This document shows positions 16,261 to 24,952 of a stretch of DNA of 64,000 nt, piece after piece. The notes below the pieces were generated by a model. The model saw only the letters and a program-made list of their open reading frames with translations. It was not told the origin of the DNA and ran no database searches. How positions within the stretch are numbered: the first letter of the stretch is position 1; every line of letters starts with the position of its first letter. The position numbers and the translations under genes were made by a program. This DNA comes from JADJPO01 sp963825645 (GTDB lineage: Bacteria; Actinomycetota; Actinomycetes; Actinomycetales; Kineosporiaceae). The stretch covers positions 310,001 through 374,000 of the forward strand of contig CAWGTT010000009.1 in assembly GCA_963825645.1 (NCBI GenBank), in the 5' to 3' direction.

Positions 16261-17309
16261 CAGCGCGTACCGCCTTCTGCTCCGGTCTCGTCCTCGAGCA
16301 GCCCGTACCGGGCGATGTTGCGGTCGGCGCTCTCCTGAAGCCGGGCGATGACGTCCTCGCGCCGGGTGGGAGAGAACAGGTGGGCGTATCGCTTCTGCAT
16401 ACGCAGGTACTCCTCGACGGCGACCCGACGTCGGATCGGGGTGACTCCGGTGACCTCACCCGCCTCGGCCTCGAAGACCGGGAAGAGCCCGCTCTGCGTC
16501 GCCGCGCGGGCCACCTGCACCGTCAGCCCGGCCGGGCTGCCCCAGCCCAGCGGACAGGGCACGAGCACGTGGATGTACCGCGCACCGTGCATGCCCATCG
16601 CCTTGGTCACCTTGGCCTCGAGGTCGCGCAGGTCGGCGACGGTGGCGGTGGCGACGTACGGGATCTCGTGCGCCATCGCGATCCTCGGCACGTTCTTGCC
16701 CTGCCCGAAGACGTTGCCCGGCTGCGGTCCGACCGCCTGGGTGGTCGTCGTGCGGGCGGCCGGGGGCGTGGCCCCCGAGCGCTGCACGCCCGTGTTCATG
16801 TACCCCTCGTTGTCATAGCAGAGGTAGAGCACGTCGTCGTTGCGCTCGAACATGCCGGACAGGCAACCGAAGCCGATGTCGACCGTGCCGCCGTCCCCGC
16901 CCTGAGCCACCACCCGTGCCGTGGGCCGGCCGTCGCCCTGCCCGGCCGTCAGATCCTTCGCGGCGCGCACCTTCAGCGCCGCGGCGACACCGGTGGCCAC
17001 TGCCGGGGCGTTACCGAACAGCGAGTGCAGCCACGGCATCTGCCATGAGGTCTCGGGGTAGGGGGTGGAGAACACCTCCAGGCAGCCGGTGGCGTTGACC
17101 GCCACCATCCTTCCCCCGGCTGCGGCCATCGCGGCGTCCAGCGCATATCGGGCGCCGAGGGCCTCGCCGCAGCCCTGACAGGCCCGGTGCCCTGAGGTGA
17201 GCGTGTTGCTGCGGTGAGCGTCGGACTGCACCGAGCGCTCCTGCTCCTCTACCAGGCGGTTGCCGACGGCGAAGCTGCCCACTTGGTAGAACTTCACCTG
17301 CTGGGTCAC
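16260..17309 (-). CDS. 2-oxoacid:ferredoxin oxidoreductase beta subunit (thiamine diphosphate-binding)
   Basis: About 349 residues. Beta-subunit features are the cluster motif CQGCGEALGARYALDA, the thiamine-diphosphate motif starting GGDGGTVDIGFGCLSG, and YDNEGYMNTGVQRSGATPP. This subunit holds the cofactor that decarboxylates the oxoacid and an iron-sulfur cluster. The GTG at 17309 is chosen because GAAGGAG lies 7 nt before it; a GTG at 17360 that overlaps the alpha-subunit stop is the alternative and would add 17 residues. Pyruvate is the commonest substrate of close relatives, but aryl or branched oxoacids cannot be excluded. Confidence 0.85.
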   Translation of the reverse strand: MTQQVKFYQVGSFAVGNRLVEEQERSVQSDAHRSNTLTSGHRACQGCGEALGARYALDAAMAAAGGRMVAVNATGCLEVFSTPYPETSWQMPWLHSLFGNAPAVATGVAAALKVRAAKDLTAGQGDGRPTARVVAQGGDGGTVDIGFGCLSGMFERNDDVLYLCYDNEGYMNTGVQRSGATPPAARTTTTQAVGPQPGNVFGQGKNVPRIAMAHEIPYVATATVADLRDLEAKVTKAMGMHGARYIHVLVPCPLGWGSPAGLTVQVARAATQSGLFPVFEAEAGEVTGVTPIRRRVAVEEYLRMQKRYAHLFSPTRREDVIARLQESADRNIARYGLLEDETGAEGGTR

Positions 17310-17356
17310 GGATCGGGCTCCTTCGCTGGGATGGGCTGAGAAAGGCGGGACGGCGC

Positions 17357-18610
17357 TCACACCGGCCCGGCGGCGACCGCGCCGATGTCGCGCAGGATGT
17401 TCTCGGCCTCGGGCCCGGAGCGGCGCCGTAGGCGCTGGCGCTCCAGCTCCTTGGCCACCACCTCGCGGTTGAGGTCGAGAAACGTCAACGGCTCCAGCTC
17501 ATCCCGCGAGGCGGCCTCGACCATCTCGTGCAGGCTGGCCCGCGTGATCGGACGCCCGCCGAGCCCCGCGATCACGGTATAGCCGTGCAGCTGCACTCCG
17601 GACAGCGCCATCCGCACGTTGGACGACATCGGGCCGCCGATGCCCACCGAGAGCGCCTTCTCGAGCACCACCACCCGCTCGGCCCCGGCGAGCACTGCGC
17701 GGACGGCGTCCAGCGGGAACGGGCGGAACGAGCCGATGCCGAGAGCGCCGATCCGCCGTCCGCGTTCGCGCTCGGCGTCGATGACGTCCTCGATCGTGCC
17801 GAGCACCGAGCCCAGCGCGACGATGATGGTCTCGGCGTCCTCGCACCGATACGGGTGTACCAGGCCCCCGGAGTCCCTGCCGAACTGCGCGGCGAAGTCG
17901 GCGGCGATCGCCGGGATCCGGTCGAGCGCCTGCATCTGCTTGGCGTGGGCCAGGTAGCGCACCTCGGTGAACGCCTCGGGGCCCACCATCGCTCCGATCG
18001 AGACCGGCTCGTCGGGGTCGAGGATCTGGCGCGGGATGAACGGCGGCAGGAACTCGTCGACCTGCGCGGCGTCCGGGATGTCGACCCGTTCGACGGCGTG
18101 GGTGAGGATGAACCCGTCCATGCAGACCATCACCGGCAGCGAGAGCTCCTCGGCGAGCCGGAAGGCCTGAACGTGGAGATCGGCCGCCTCCTGGTTGGTC
18201 CGTGCGTAGAGCTGCATCCAGCCCGAGTCGCGCTGGGACATCGCGTCGCTGTGGTCGTTCCAGATGTTGATCGGTGCCCCGATCGCCCGGTTGGCCACCG
18301 TCATGACGATCGGCAGGCCGAGCCCCGAGGCGTTGTAGACCGCCTCGACCATGAACAGCAGGCCCTGGCTGGCGGTGGCGGTGTAGGTGCGGGCGCCGGC
18401 CGCACTCGAGCCGATCGCCACCGACATCGCCGCGAACTCGCTCTCGACGTTCACGTACTCGCAGGGGCTCAGCTCACCGGACTTCACGAGCTGGGAGAGC
18501 CCCTCGACGATGTGGGTCTGAGGTGAGATGGGGTAGGCGCAGACCACGTCGGGACGGCAGGCGGCCACCGTCTCGGCGACCGCGCGGGAGCCTTCAACCT
18601 GACGTAGCAC
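17357..18610 (-). CDS. 2-oxoacid:ferredoxin oxidoreductase alpha subunit
   Basis: A 417-residue alpha subunit (PorA-like). The N-terminal pyrimidine-binding domain has CAYPISPQTHIVEGLSQL and VESEFAAMSVAIGSSAAGAR, with a C-terminal domain from about 250 (TIIVALGSVLGTIEDVIDAE; FRPFP). These are the usual features of pyruvate and related oxidoreductase alpha chains. The GTG start at 18610 has AAGGAG before it, inside the gamma-subunit gene, and the two genes overlap by 17 nt. It acts in the cytoplasm with the beta and gamma chains to oxidise a 2-oxoacid plus CoA to acyl-CoA and CO2. Confidence 0.87.
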   Translation of the reverse strand: MLRQVEGSRAVAETVAACRPDVVCAYPISPQTHIVEGLSQLVKSGELSPCEYVNVESEFAAMSVAIGSSAAGARTYTATASQGLLFMVEAVYNASGLGLPIVMTVANRAIGAPINIWNDHSDAMSQRDSGWMQLYARTNQEAADLHVQAFRLAEELSLPVMVCMDGFILTHAVERVDIPDAAQVDEFLPPFIPRQILDPDEPVSIGAMVGPEAFTEVRYLAHAKQMQALDRIPAIAADFAAQFGRDSGGLVHPYRCEDAETIIVALGSVLGTIEDVIDAERERGRRIGALGIGSFRPFPLDAVRAVLAGAERVVVLEKALSVGIGGPMSSNVRMALSGVQLHGYTVIAGLGGRPITRASLHEMVEAASRDELEPLTFLDLNREVVAKELERQRLRRRSGPEAENILRDIGAVAAGPV

Positions 18611-19184
18611 CGGAGAGCTCCTTCGATTCGGTGAGCACGTGGTCGTAGGCGAGGCGGGCTGCCTCGATGTTGCGATCGCCCACCTCGCCGGGGAAAGTCG
18701 CGGTGATCGCGTGGTCGACCGAGGAGAGCGAGATCAGTCCGGTCGCCGCGGCGAAGGCGCCGAGCAGGGCCGCGTTCGGCATCGGCCGGCCCACGGTGCG
18801 CCGGGCGTACTCGCCGGCCGGGACGGTCAGCAGCCGGCTGCGCAGGTGCCGTTCGAACAGGTCGGACAGGCCCAGGTCGCCGAAGGCACGCTCGGTGTTG
18901 ATGATCACGTAGCCGTCCGGGCGCAGCCCGGAGAACACGTCGACCTGGTGCAGCAGTGTCGGGTCCTGGATGATCACGGTGTCCGGATCGACGATCGGCT
19001 CGCGTGACCGGATCGCGTGGTCGTCGATGCGGCAGAAACTCACCACCGGTGCGCCGGTGCGCTCGGACCCGAAACTCGGGAAGGCCTGTGCGTGCCGACC
19101 TTCGTCAAAGGCCGCCAGGGAGAGCAGCTCGGCTGCGGTGACCACCCCCTGACCTCCGCGGCCGTGGATGCGCACCTGGAACAT
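18594..19184 (-). CDS. 2-oxoacid:ferredoxin oxidoreductase gamma subunit
   Basis: A 196-residue gamma subunit (PorG/catalytic domain III family) starting FQVRIHGRGGQGVVTAAELLSLAA. It has the usual SFGSERTGAPVVSFCRID and the later PNAALLGAFAA. This chain contributes to the CoA-binding part of the complex. The ATG at 19184 has GGGGAGAG just upstream. It is the first gene of the four-gene operon. The 94 nt before it, up to rsgA, contain no gene. Confidence 0.87.
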   Translation of the reverse strand: MFQVRIHGRGGQGVVTAAELLSLAAFDEGRHAQAFPSFGSERTGAPVVSFCRIDDHAIRSREPIVDPDTVIIQDPTLLHQVDVFSGLRPDGYVIINTERAFGDLGLSDLFERHLRSRLLTVPAGEYARRTVGRPMPNAALLGAFAAATGLISLSSVDHAITATFPGEVGDRNIEAARLAYDHVLTESKELSGATSG

Positions 19185-19278
19185 CTACTCTCCCCTCGAG
19201 ACGTCGCGTAGGGACGCGTGGACGCACCGTCTCGGTTGAGCCAGCACGGGACGTACTGGGGACGCTATGCGCCATCCC

Positions 19279-20367
19279 CTAAGAGCGTGCGGGTCGTTCG
19301 TCCTGCTCCGTGAAACCCTCCCCGGCACCGTCGCTGCGACCGCGCAGCAACCGGCGAAGTGACTCCAGCCGCGCCATTCCGGCGCCGCCCGCGCCGCCGG
19401 CGGCGACGAAGGCGTCCAGTGCGCACTCTACTTCGTCGTGGGTGCACCCCCGGGGGCACCCGCCGGTGCCGGCAGCCAGGTCCGGGAAGGTTCCGATGAT
19501 CCGATCGACGTCGATGTGGGCCAGGCCGAAGGAGCGGACCCCCGGGGTGTCGATCACCCACCCGCCGTGGGGCAGACGCAGCGCGTAGGCCGAGCTGGAG
19601 ATGTGCCGGCCCCGACCGGTGACGTCGCTGACCTCGCCGACCGCCCGGGCCGCGCCCGGGACCAGGGCGTTGACCAGCGTGGACTTGCCGACCCCGGAAT
19701 GCCCGATGAGCACGGTGATCCGGCCGGTGAGGGCCTCGGCGAGAGCGTCCAGGCCGATCACTCGCGGCTCGTCCTCGTCGCCGTGCTCGCCGCCGACGGG
19801 TTCGGCCACCTGAGTCACCACGGCCGGCACGTCGAGCGGGGCGTAGTCGGCCAGGAAGGGCTTCGCCGGTGCCAGGTCGGCCTTGGTCAGCACGAGGAGC
19901 GGGTCCAGGCCGGCGTCATAGGCGGCGACCAGGCAGCGGTCGACCATCCGCGGCCGGGGCTGGGGGTCGGCCAGGGCGGTCACCACGGCGAGCTGGTCGG
20001 CGTTGGCCACGATCACCCGCTCCACCGGGTCGGTGTCGTCGGCGCTGCGTCGCAGCACCGACCGGCGCGGGTGCACCCGGACGATCCGGGCCAGGCTGCC
20101 CGGTCCTCCCGACGTGTCGCCGACCAGGCCGACCCGGTCTCCGACGACGACGCGGCTGCGTCCCAGCTCGCGAGCGGTCATCGCGATGACGGGCCGTTCG
20201 TCCTCGGCCAGGCAGGTGTACCGGCCGCGGTCCACGGTGATCACCCACGCGTCCTCGGCGTCCTCGTGCCGGGGCCGGTCCTTGCTGCGGGGCCGGGTGC
20301 CCCGAGGGTTCGGTCGCACGCGGATGTCGGACTCGTCGAGGTCACGCCGGCGCCGGGCGGGGCTCAT
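19279..20367 (-). CDS. rsgA: ribosome small subunit GTPase
   Basis: About 362 residues, a circularly permuted GTPase that helps 30S ribosomal subunit maturation. An OB-fold domain comes first (~55-115), then G motifs in permuted order: TKAD (G4), IGHSGVGKSTLVNAL (P-loop), and DTPGVRSFG (G3). A C-terminal zinc site follows (CPRGCTHDEVEC). The basic N-terminal extension (RRRRDLDE... RPRSKDR) is typical of actinobacterial members. The ATG at 20367 is chosen, with a GAGG motif just upstream; GTG at 20373 is possible. It follows aroA by about 50 nt on the same strand. Confidence 0.9.
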   Translation of the reverse strand: MSPARRRRDLDESDIRVRPNPRGTRPRSKDRPRHEDAEDAWVITVDRGRYTCLAEDERPVIAMTARELGRSRVVVGDRVGLVGDTSGGPGSLARIVRVHPRRSVLRRSADDTDPVERVIVANADQLAVVTALADPQPRPRMVDRCLVAAYDAGLDPLLVLTKADLAPAKPFLADYAPLDVPAVVTQVAEPVGGEHGDEDEPRVIGLDALAEALTGRITVLIGHSGVGKSTLVNALVPGAARAVGEVSDVTGRGRHISSSAYALRLPHGGWVIDTPGVRSFGLAHIDVDRIIGTFPDLAAGTGGCPRGCTHDEVECALDAFVAAGGAGGAGMARLESLRRLLRGRSDGAGEGFTEQDERPARS

Positions 20368-20418
20368 CGCCACCTCATCACGGCATCACGGGCGGCATCA
20401 CGGGGCGCACCTGATGGG

Positions 20419-21738
20419 TCACGGGTTCAGCGGTGTCTCGGCGAGCATCGCCGACCAGAGCTCGGTGAACTGCGGCAGGGTCTTCGCGGTGGTCGCGATG
20501 TCCTCGACCTGTACCCCTGCGACGGCGAGCCCGAGGAGAGCACCGGCGGTGGCGATCCGGTGGTCGGCGTAGCTGGCGAACACGCCCCCGTGCAGCGGGC
20601 GGGGCTTGATCACCAGGCCGTCCTCGGTCTCGGTCACGTCTCCACCCAGGTTGTTGATCTCGGTGCGCAGGGCGGCCAGGCGGTCGGTCTCGTGCCCGCG
20701 CACGTGGGCCAGGCCCCGTAGCCGGGAGGGGGTTGAGGCCAGCGCCGCGAGCGCGGCCACCACGGGGCAGACCTCGCTGGCGTCCTGCAGGTCCACATCG
20801 ATCCCGTAGAGCTCTCCGGTGCCGCGCACGGTCAGACCGGTTCGATCCAGGGAGACGTCGGCGCCCATCGCGTCGAGCAGGTCGCGCATGGCGTCGCCGG
20901 CCTGCGTCGTGTACTGCGGCCAGCCCGGCACGTGGATCTCGCCGCCGGTCACCGCGGCGGCGGCGACGAACGGCGCCGCGTTGGACAGGTCCGGCTCGAC
21001 CTGGACGTCGAGGGCCCCGATCGGTCCCGGCTCCACCCGCCACACGGACGCCGCGACGTCCTCGTCGACGACCACCCCGACGTCGCGCAGCGCCTCGACG
21101 GTCATGCTGACGTGGGGCTGGCTCGGGATCGCTGCCCCGACGTGGCGCACCGTGAGCCCCTCCTCGAACCGGGCGGCCGCAAGCAGCAGAGCCGAGACGA
21201 ACTGGCTAGAGGCCGAGGCGTCAATCTCCACTGTTCCGCCGCGCACCGCGCCGGTGCCCTCGATCCGCAGCGGCAGGTGGTTGCCCGGTGCCGACCGGAC
21301 GTCGACACCCAGCTCCCGTAGCGCGCTCACCACGGCCGCCATCGGCCGCTCCCGGGCCCGGGCGTCGCCGTCCATCTCCACCGGGCCGTCGGCCAGGGCC
21401 GCGACCGGTGGCAGGAAGCGCATCACCGTGCCGGCCAGTCCGCAGTCGATCTGGGCCGGGCCGCGCAACGCGGCCGGGGTGACCATCCAGTCCGGGCCGA
21501 ACTCGGACTCGCCCGGGGTGTCGTCCACCCAGGTGCCCAGCGCGCTGAGGGCCTGCGCCATCAGGGCGGTGTCCCGGGAGCGCAACGGGGCGCGCAGCCG
21601 GGAGGGCCCTGCGGCCAGAGCGGCGATCACCAGGTACCGGTTGGTCAGTGACTTCGAGCCGGGCAGCCTCACCGTGGCCCGCACCGGCCCGGCGGCGGCG
21701 GGCGCCTGCCAGGGCTCAGCGGTGGGCGGCTCGCTCAT
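20419..21738 (-). CDS. aroA: 3-phosphoshikimate 1-carboxyvinyltransferase (EPSP synthase)
   Basis: A 439-residue enzyme of the shikimate pathway, transferring the enolpyruvyl group of phosphoenolpyruvate to shikimate 3-phosphate. Motifs: LPGSKSLTNRYLVIAALA (substrate-binding Lys/Ser), DGDARARERPM, SSQFVSALLLAA, and near the C-terminus RGHETDRLAAL. It lacks the clear GNAGTAxR form (IDCGLAGTVMRFL instead), as in several actinobacterial enzymes. A TAGGCT box about 7 nt before the ATG at 21738 suggests leaderless transcription. It is probably cotranscribed with rsgA. Confidence 0.93.
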   Translation of the reverse strand: MSEPPTAEPWQAPAAAGPVRATVRLPGSKSLTNRYLVIAALAAGPSRLRAPLRSRDTALMAQALSALGTWVDDTPGESEFGPDWMVTPAALRGPAQIDCGLAGTVMRFLPPVAALADGPVEMDGDARARERPMAAVVSALRELGVDVRSAPGNHLPLRIEGTGAVRGGTVEIDASASSQFVSALLLAAARFEEGLTVRHVGAAIPSQPHVSMTVEALRDVGVVVDEDVAASVWRVEPGPIGALDVQVEPDLSNAAPFVAAAAVTGGEIHVPGWPQYTTQAGDAMRDLLDAMGADVSLDRTGLTVRGTGELYGIDVDLQDASEVCPVVAALAALASTPSRLRGLAHVRGHETDRLAALRTEINNLGGDVTETEDGLVIKPRPLHGGVFASYADHRIATAGALLGLAVAGVQVEDIATTAKTLPQFTELWSAMLAETPLNP

Positions 21739-21764
21739 GCCGGCGAGCCTATCCGGGTCCTTGT

Positions 21765-22388
21765 TCAGCCCGGCAGCACCTCCTTGGCGGCCTTCTGCGC
21801 CGACCGACGGGCCGTCTTCTGGGCCGACCGCACGGCCTCGCGGGTCTCGAGCCGGGCCTGCCGGCGCAGCTGACGGCCGGCCCAGCGCGCCTGGCGTGAG
21901 GCGCGGTGCACCTGCCGTGAGGCCCGGTGCGCGCTGCGCTCCACCTCGGTGACGGTGTGCCGACCACGCCAGGCCAGGCCGGGCCGACCCTCGGTGTCGA
22001 CACCGGCCAGCAGCAGCCCGCCGATCAGGCCGACGTTGCGCAGGAACATCGAGCGCTCCTCACGACGGCGCTCGGGGTCCTTCTCCTGCCAGAACGGATG
22101 GTCGACGTAGGTCGCGGGCACGCTGGAGGCGACCAGGGTGAGGGCGGAGATCCGCGGCAGCGTGCCGGTGGCCAGCATCACGCCGGCGCCGGCCATGACG
22201 GCTCCGTTTCCGCGCACCAGGATCTCGGGGTTGTGCGGGAGGCGGTTCGCGCTGTCCAGCCTGACGAGCCGTTCGATGAGCGGACCGGCGCGTTCGGCGC
22301 GCTTCATCGGGTGCAGGAAGGCATCGATGCCGCGAGCGATGAAGGTGGCGGCCAGCAGCGGTCGGGCGACGGCCCGGACGAGACTCAT
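21765..22388 (-). CDS. DoxX-family membrane protein
   Basis: A 207-residue protein with four hydrophobic segments in its first ~150 residues (ARPLLAATFIARGIDAFLHP, NGAVMAGAGVMLATG, and so on), the DoxX/DoxD-like pattern including the HP motif. The last ~50 residues are very basic and Arg/Gln/Ala-rich (SAHRASRQVHRASRQARWAG), probably a cytoplasmic tail, which is unusual for the family. The ATG at 22388 directly precedes the first helix. DoxX-type proteins are linked to thiol and redox stress in mycobacteria; the role here is unknown. Confidence 0.75.
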   Translation of the reverse strand: MSLVRAVARPLLAATFIARGIDAFLHPMKRAERAGPLIERLVRLDSANRLPHNPEILVRGNGAVMAGAGVMLATGTLPRISALTLVASSVPATYVDHPFWQEKDPERRREERSMFLRNVGLIGGLLLAGVDTEGRPGLAWRGRHTVTEVERSAHRASRQVHRASRQARWAGRQLRRQARLETREAVRSAQKTARRSAQKAAKEVLPG

Positions 22389-22505
22389 GTCCCCACCTTG
22401 GCCCGCCCGAGGGGGCCTCGGCCAGTCCTGGACGACCCATGTTCGGTCAGTTTCGGTCCCTGGTGGGCAGGCTCGCCACGAGGCTGGTCTGGCAGGCTTG
22501 GCCGG

Positions 22506-23465
22506 GTGTGCGGACGCTACGCCTCCAGCCGCCGTCCCCAGGACCTGGTGGAGGACTTCGACATCGAGTTCCTGACCGGTCCGGGCCCGGGCGCCGATCC
22601 ATCCGCGGCCGAGCCCGACTACAACGTCGCCCCGACCAAGACGGCGATGGTCGTCCTGGAGCGGCGCCCGCGGACCGACCGGGTGGCCGACGCGGACGGC
22701 GGCGGAGGGTCGGACGACGCGGTCGAGGACGTGGTGGTGTCGGCCGTCGACGAGGACGGTGAGGCGACCGTGGACGCCGTCCTGCAGACCGCCACCGACC
22801 AGCCGTCCGATGCCGAGCCGGACCCGGTGCGCTGGCTGCGCCTGCTCACCTGGGGCCTGGTGCCGTCGTGGGCCAAGGACCGCAAGGTCGGTGCCCGGAT
22901 GATCAACGCCCGCTCGGAGAGCCTGCTGGACAAGACGTTTCGCCGCGCGGCGTTGACCCGCCGGTGCCTGGTGCCGGCCGACGGCTGGTATGAGTGGCAG
23001 CGCAGTCCGACCGAGCGCGACGCCAAGGGCCGGCCCCGCAAGCAGCCGTTCTTCATTCAGCCGATCGCCGCGGGGCCGATCGCCTTCGCCGGGATCTACG
23101 AGTTCTGGCGCGACCCCGCGGCCCCCCCCGAGGAGGCGGACCCCTGGCTGACCAGCTACGCCATCATCACCACCGACGCCGAGCCGGCGCTGGCCGCCGT
23201 CCATGACCGGATGCCCCTGGTACTGCCCCGCGAGCGCTGGGACGACTGGCTCGACGCTCGGCTGCAGGACGAGGACGCCGTCCGCGCGCTGATGGTGCCC
23301 CCCGTGTCGGGCCGGTTCGGCGCGGTCGCCGTCTCGACCCGGGTGAACGCGGTGGCCAACAACGGTCCGGAGCTGATCGCCGAGCTGCCCCGCGACCAGC
23401 TCCGCGGAGTGCTCGACCCGGCCACGGGGGAGCTGATCGGCGGTGGGGATGTCGCGCTCTTCTGA
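22506..23465 (+). CDS. SRAP domain protein, abasic-site DNA-protein crosslinker (YedK/HMCES family)
   Basis: A 319-residue SRAP protein. Processing of the initiator exposes Cys2 (start MCGRYASS), which forms a stable link with abasic sites in single-stranded DNA. The other active residues are present: Asn40 in YNVAPTK, Glu163 in GWYEW and His233 in VHDRMP. The GTG start is fixed by this required cysteine. An acidic insertion at about residues 52-108 makes it longer than E. coli YedK. It protects abasic sites at replication forks. It is followed, with a 17-nt overlap, by an alpha/beta hydrolase gene. Confidence 0.92.
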   Translation: MCGRYASSRRPQDLVEDFDIEFLTGPGPGADPSAAEPDYNVAPTKTAMVVLERRPRTDRVADADGGGGSDDAVEDVVVSAVDEDGEATVDAVLQTATDQPSDAEPDPVRWLRLLTWGLVPSWAKDRKVGARMINARSESLLDKTFRRAALTRRCLVPADGWYEWQRSPTERDAKGRPRKQPFFIQPIAAGPIAFAGIYEFWRDPAAPPEEADPWLTSYAIITTDAEPALAAVHDRMPLVLPRERWDDWLDARLQDEDAVRALMVPPVSGRFGAVAVSTRVNAVANNGPELIAELPRDQLRGVLDPATGELIGGGDVALF

Positions 23466-24174
23466 ACGGTTGCCGCGGGCGCCGGGCCGTCCGGAGAACG
23501 AGCCGCTCGTCGAGCTGGTCGAGACCCCGGTGGGCACGGCCCGGCTGACCGTGCACAGCCCCGGGACGTCGTCCGGTCGCCCCCGCCCGGCCGGCACCCT
23601 GGCCCTGGGCCACGGCGCCGGAGGAGGGATCGGCGCGGTCGACCTGGTGGCCGCCGGCGAGGGCGCGCTGGCCGCCGGCTGGCGGGTGATGCTGTTCGAG
23701 CAGCCCTGGCGGGTGGCCGGACGAGCGGTCGCCGTCGCCCCGCCCCGCCTGGACCGGGCGTGGCTGGCCGGGCTGGCCCGGCTGAGTGACCTCGGCGTCC
23801 CGCCGGGGGAGCCGCTGGCGGTCGGCGGTCGCAGTGCCGGCGCGCGGGTGGCCTGCCGCACGGCGCCGGAGTTGCACGCGGTCGCGGTGATCGCGCTGGC
23901 GTTCCCCTTGCACCCGCCCGGGCGGGCCGATGACCCGGCGCGCAGCCGGGCGGGCGAGCTGGCCCGTCCCCAGGTGCCGCTGCTCGTCGTCCAGGGCCGG
24001 CGTGACCCGTTCGGTACGGCGGCCCAGGTGCGTGCCGCGATCGGCGCTGGGCGGCGGGGTCGCGGCGCTGAGGTGGTCGAGCTGGACGGTGACCACGCGC
24101 TGGCCGCTGACCCGGATCGGGTCCGCGATGCGGTCCACCGGTTCCTGGCGACGGCGGCCGGAATGCCGTCGTGA
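23449..24174 (+). CDS. alpha/beta hydrolase, KANL3/TEX30-like
   Basis: A 241-residue hydrolase with the oxyanion-type motif ALGHGAGGGIGAVDL and the nucleophile elbow VGGRSAGARVACR (Ser). It also has an Asp (GRRDPFG) and a His (DGDHAL), giving a complete Ser-Asp-His triad. This arrangement is that of the TEX30/KANL3 dienelactone-hydrolase-like group; the substrate is unknown. The ATG at 23449 is chosen, with the GTG at 23443 also possible. Its 3' end overlaps the -35 element of the SigR-type promoter. Confidence 0.8.
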   Translation: MSRSSERLPRAPGRPENEPLVELVETPVGTARLTVHSPGTSSGRPRPAGTLALGHGAGGGIGAVDLVAAGEGALAAGWRVMLFEQPWRVAGRAVAVAPPRLDRAWLAGLARLSDLGVPPGEPLAVGGRSAGARVACRTAPELHAVAVIALAFPLHPPGRADDPARSRAGELARPQVPLLVVQGRRDPFGTAAQVRAAIGAGRRGRGAEVVELDGDHALAADPDRVRDAVHRFLATAAGMPS

Positions 24175-24185
24175 TGCTCCGCGTT
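24160..24185 (+). promoter_or_regulatory. SigR-type promoter of sigR
   Basis: GGAAT (24160-24164) and GTT (24183-24185) are separated by exactly 18 nt. This matches the GGAAT-N18-GTT consensus of Streptomyces SigR and mycobacterial SigH promoters. A transcript would begin near 24192, upstream of an AGGAG (24214-24218) and the GTG at 24230. A separate -10 box, TAGGCT (24285-24290), lies 8 nt before the ATG at 24299. sigR thus appears to have an autoregulated upstream promoter and a basal one. Confidence 0.8.
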
Positions 24186-24298
24186 GCCAGCACCAGTAGG
24201 TCACCAGGGCAACAGGAGAGGGGCGCGTCGTGCTGGTCTCGGTCCTCGGGCAGGAGTGGACGGGTGATTCCGTCACCGGCCCGTTAGGCTCGGCCACG

Positions 24299-24952
24299 AT
24301 GAGCAATCACGAAGCAGCCTCTCCTGCGGCCTCGCAGGAGAGCACGCGGGCTCCGGCCGATGAGAGCAGCGACGACCGCGCGGCGCGGTTCGAGCGCGAC
24401 GCCCTGCAGTACCTCGACCAGCTCTACTCGGCCGCCCTGCGGATGACCCGCAACGCCGCCGACGCCGAGGATCTGGTCCAGGAGACCTTCGCCAAGGCGT
24501 TCGCCGCGTTCCATCAGTACCGGCCCGGCACCAACCTCAAGGCGTGGTTGTACCGGATCCTCACCAACGCCTACATCAACACCTACCGCAAGAAGCAGCG
24601 TGAGCCCCAACAGTCGGGCTCCGAGGAGATCGAGGACTGGCAGCTGGCCCGGGCCGAGTCGCACACCTCCTCCGGCCTACGGTCGGCCGAGACCGAGGCG
24701 CTGGACCGGCTGCCCGACTCCGACGTCAAGAAGGCGCTGCAGGAGATCCCCGAGGAGTTCCGGATCGCGGTCTACCTCGCCGACGTCGAGGGGTTCGCCT
24801 ACAAGGAGATCGCCGAGATCATGGGAACCCCGATCGGCACCGTGATGTCGCGCCTGCACCGCGGACGACGCCAGCTGCGTGAGCTGCTGACCGACTACGC
24901 GCGCGAGCGGGGCCTGGTGGCCGCCGCCAGCGGTGACGGCGGTGCGCCATGA
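24299..24952 (+). CDS. sigR: redox-responsive ECF sigma factor (SigR/SigH)
   Basis: A 217-residue group IV sigma factor. Region 2 has the motif LYSAALRMTRNAADAEDLVQETFAKAF and YRPGTNLKAWLYRILTNAYINTYRKK; region 4 has IPEEFRIAVYLADVEGFAYKEIAEIMGTPIGTVMSRLHRGRRQLRE. All are characteristic of SigR/SigH, which turns on thioredoxin and mycothiol genes in disulfide stress. The ATG at 24299 gives the standard form. A GTG at 24230, with its own AGGAG, would add 23 residues and match the SigR' isoform made from the SigR-dependent promoter in Streptomyces. Its stop overlaps rsrA (ATGA). Confidence 0.93.
   Translation: MSNHEAASPAASQESTRAPADESSDDRAARFERDALQYLDQLYSAALRMTRNAADAEDLVQETFAKAFAAFHQYRPGTNLKAWLYRILTNAYINTYRKKQREPQQSGSEEIEDWQLARAESHTSSGLRSAETEALDRLPDSDVKKALQEIPEEFRIAVYLADVEGFAYKEIAEIMGTPIGTVMSRLHRGRRQLRELLTDYARERGLVAAASGDGGAP

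Noticed and set aside
22389..23861. Extension of the DoxX-like frame far upstream on the minus strand
   Set aside because: It is antisense to the SRAP and hydrolase genes; the DoxX-like protein begins with ATG at 22388 at its first helix.
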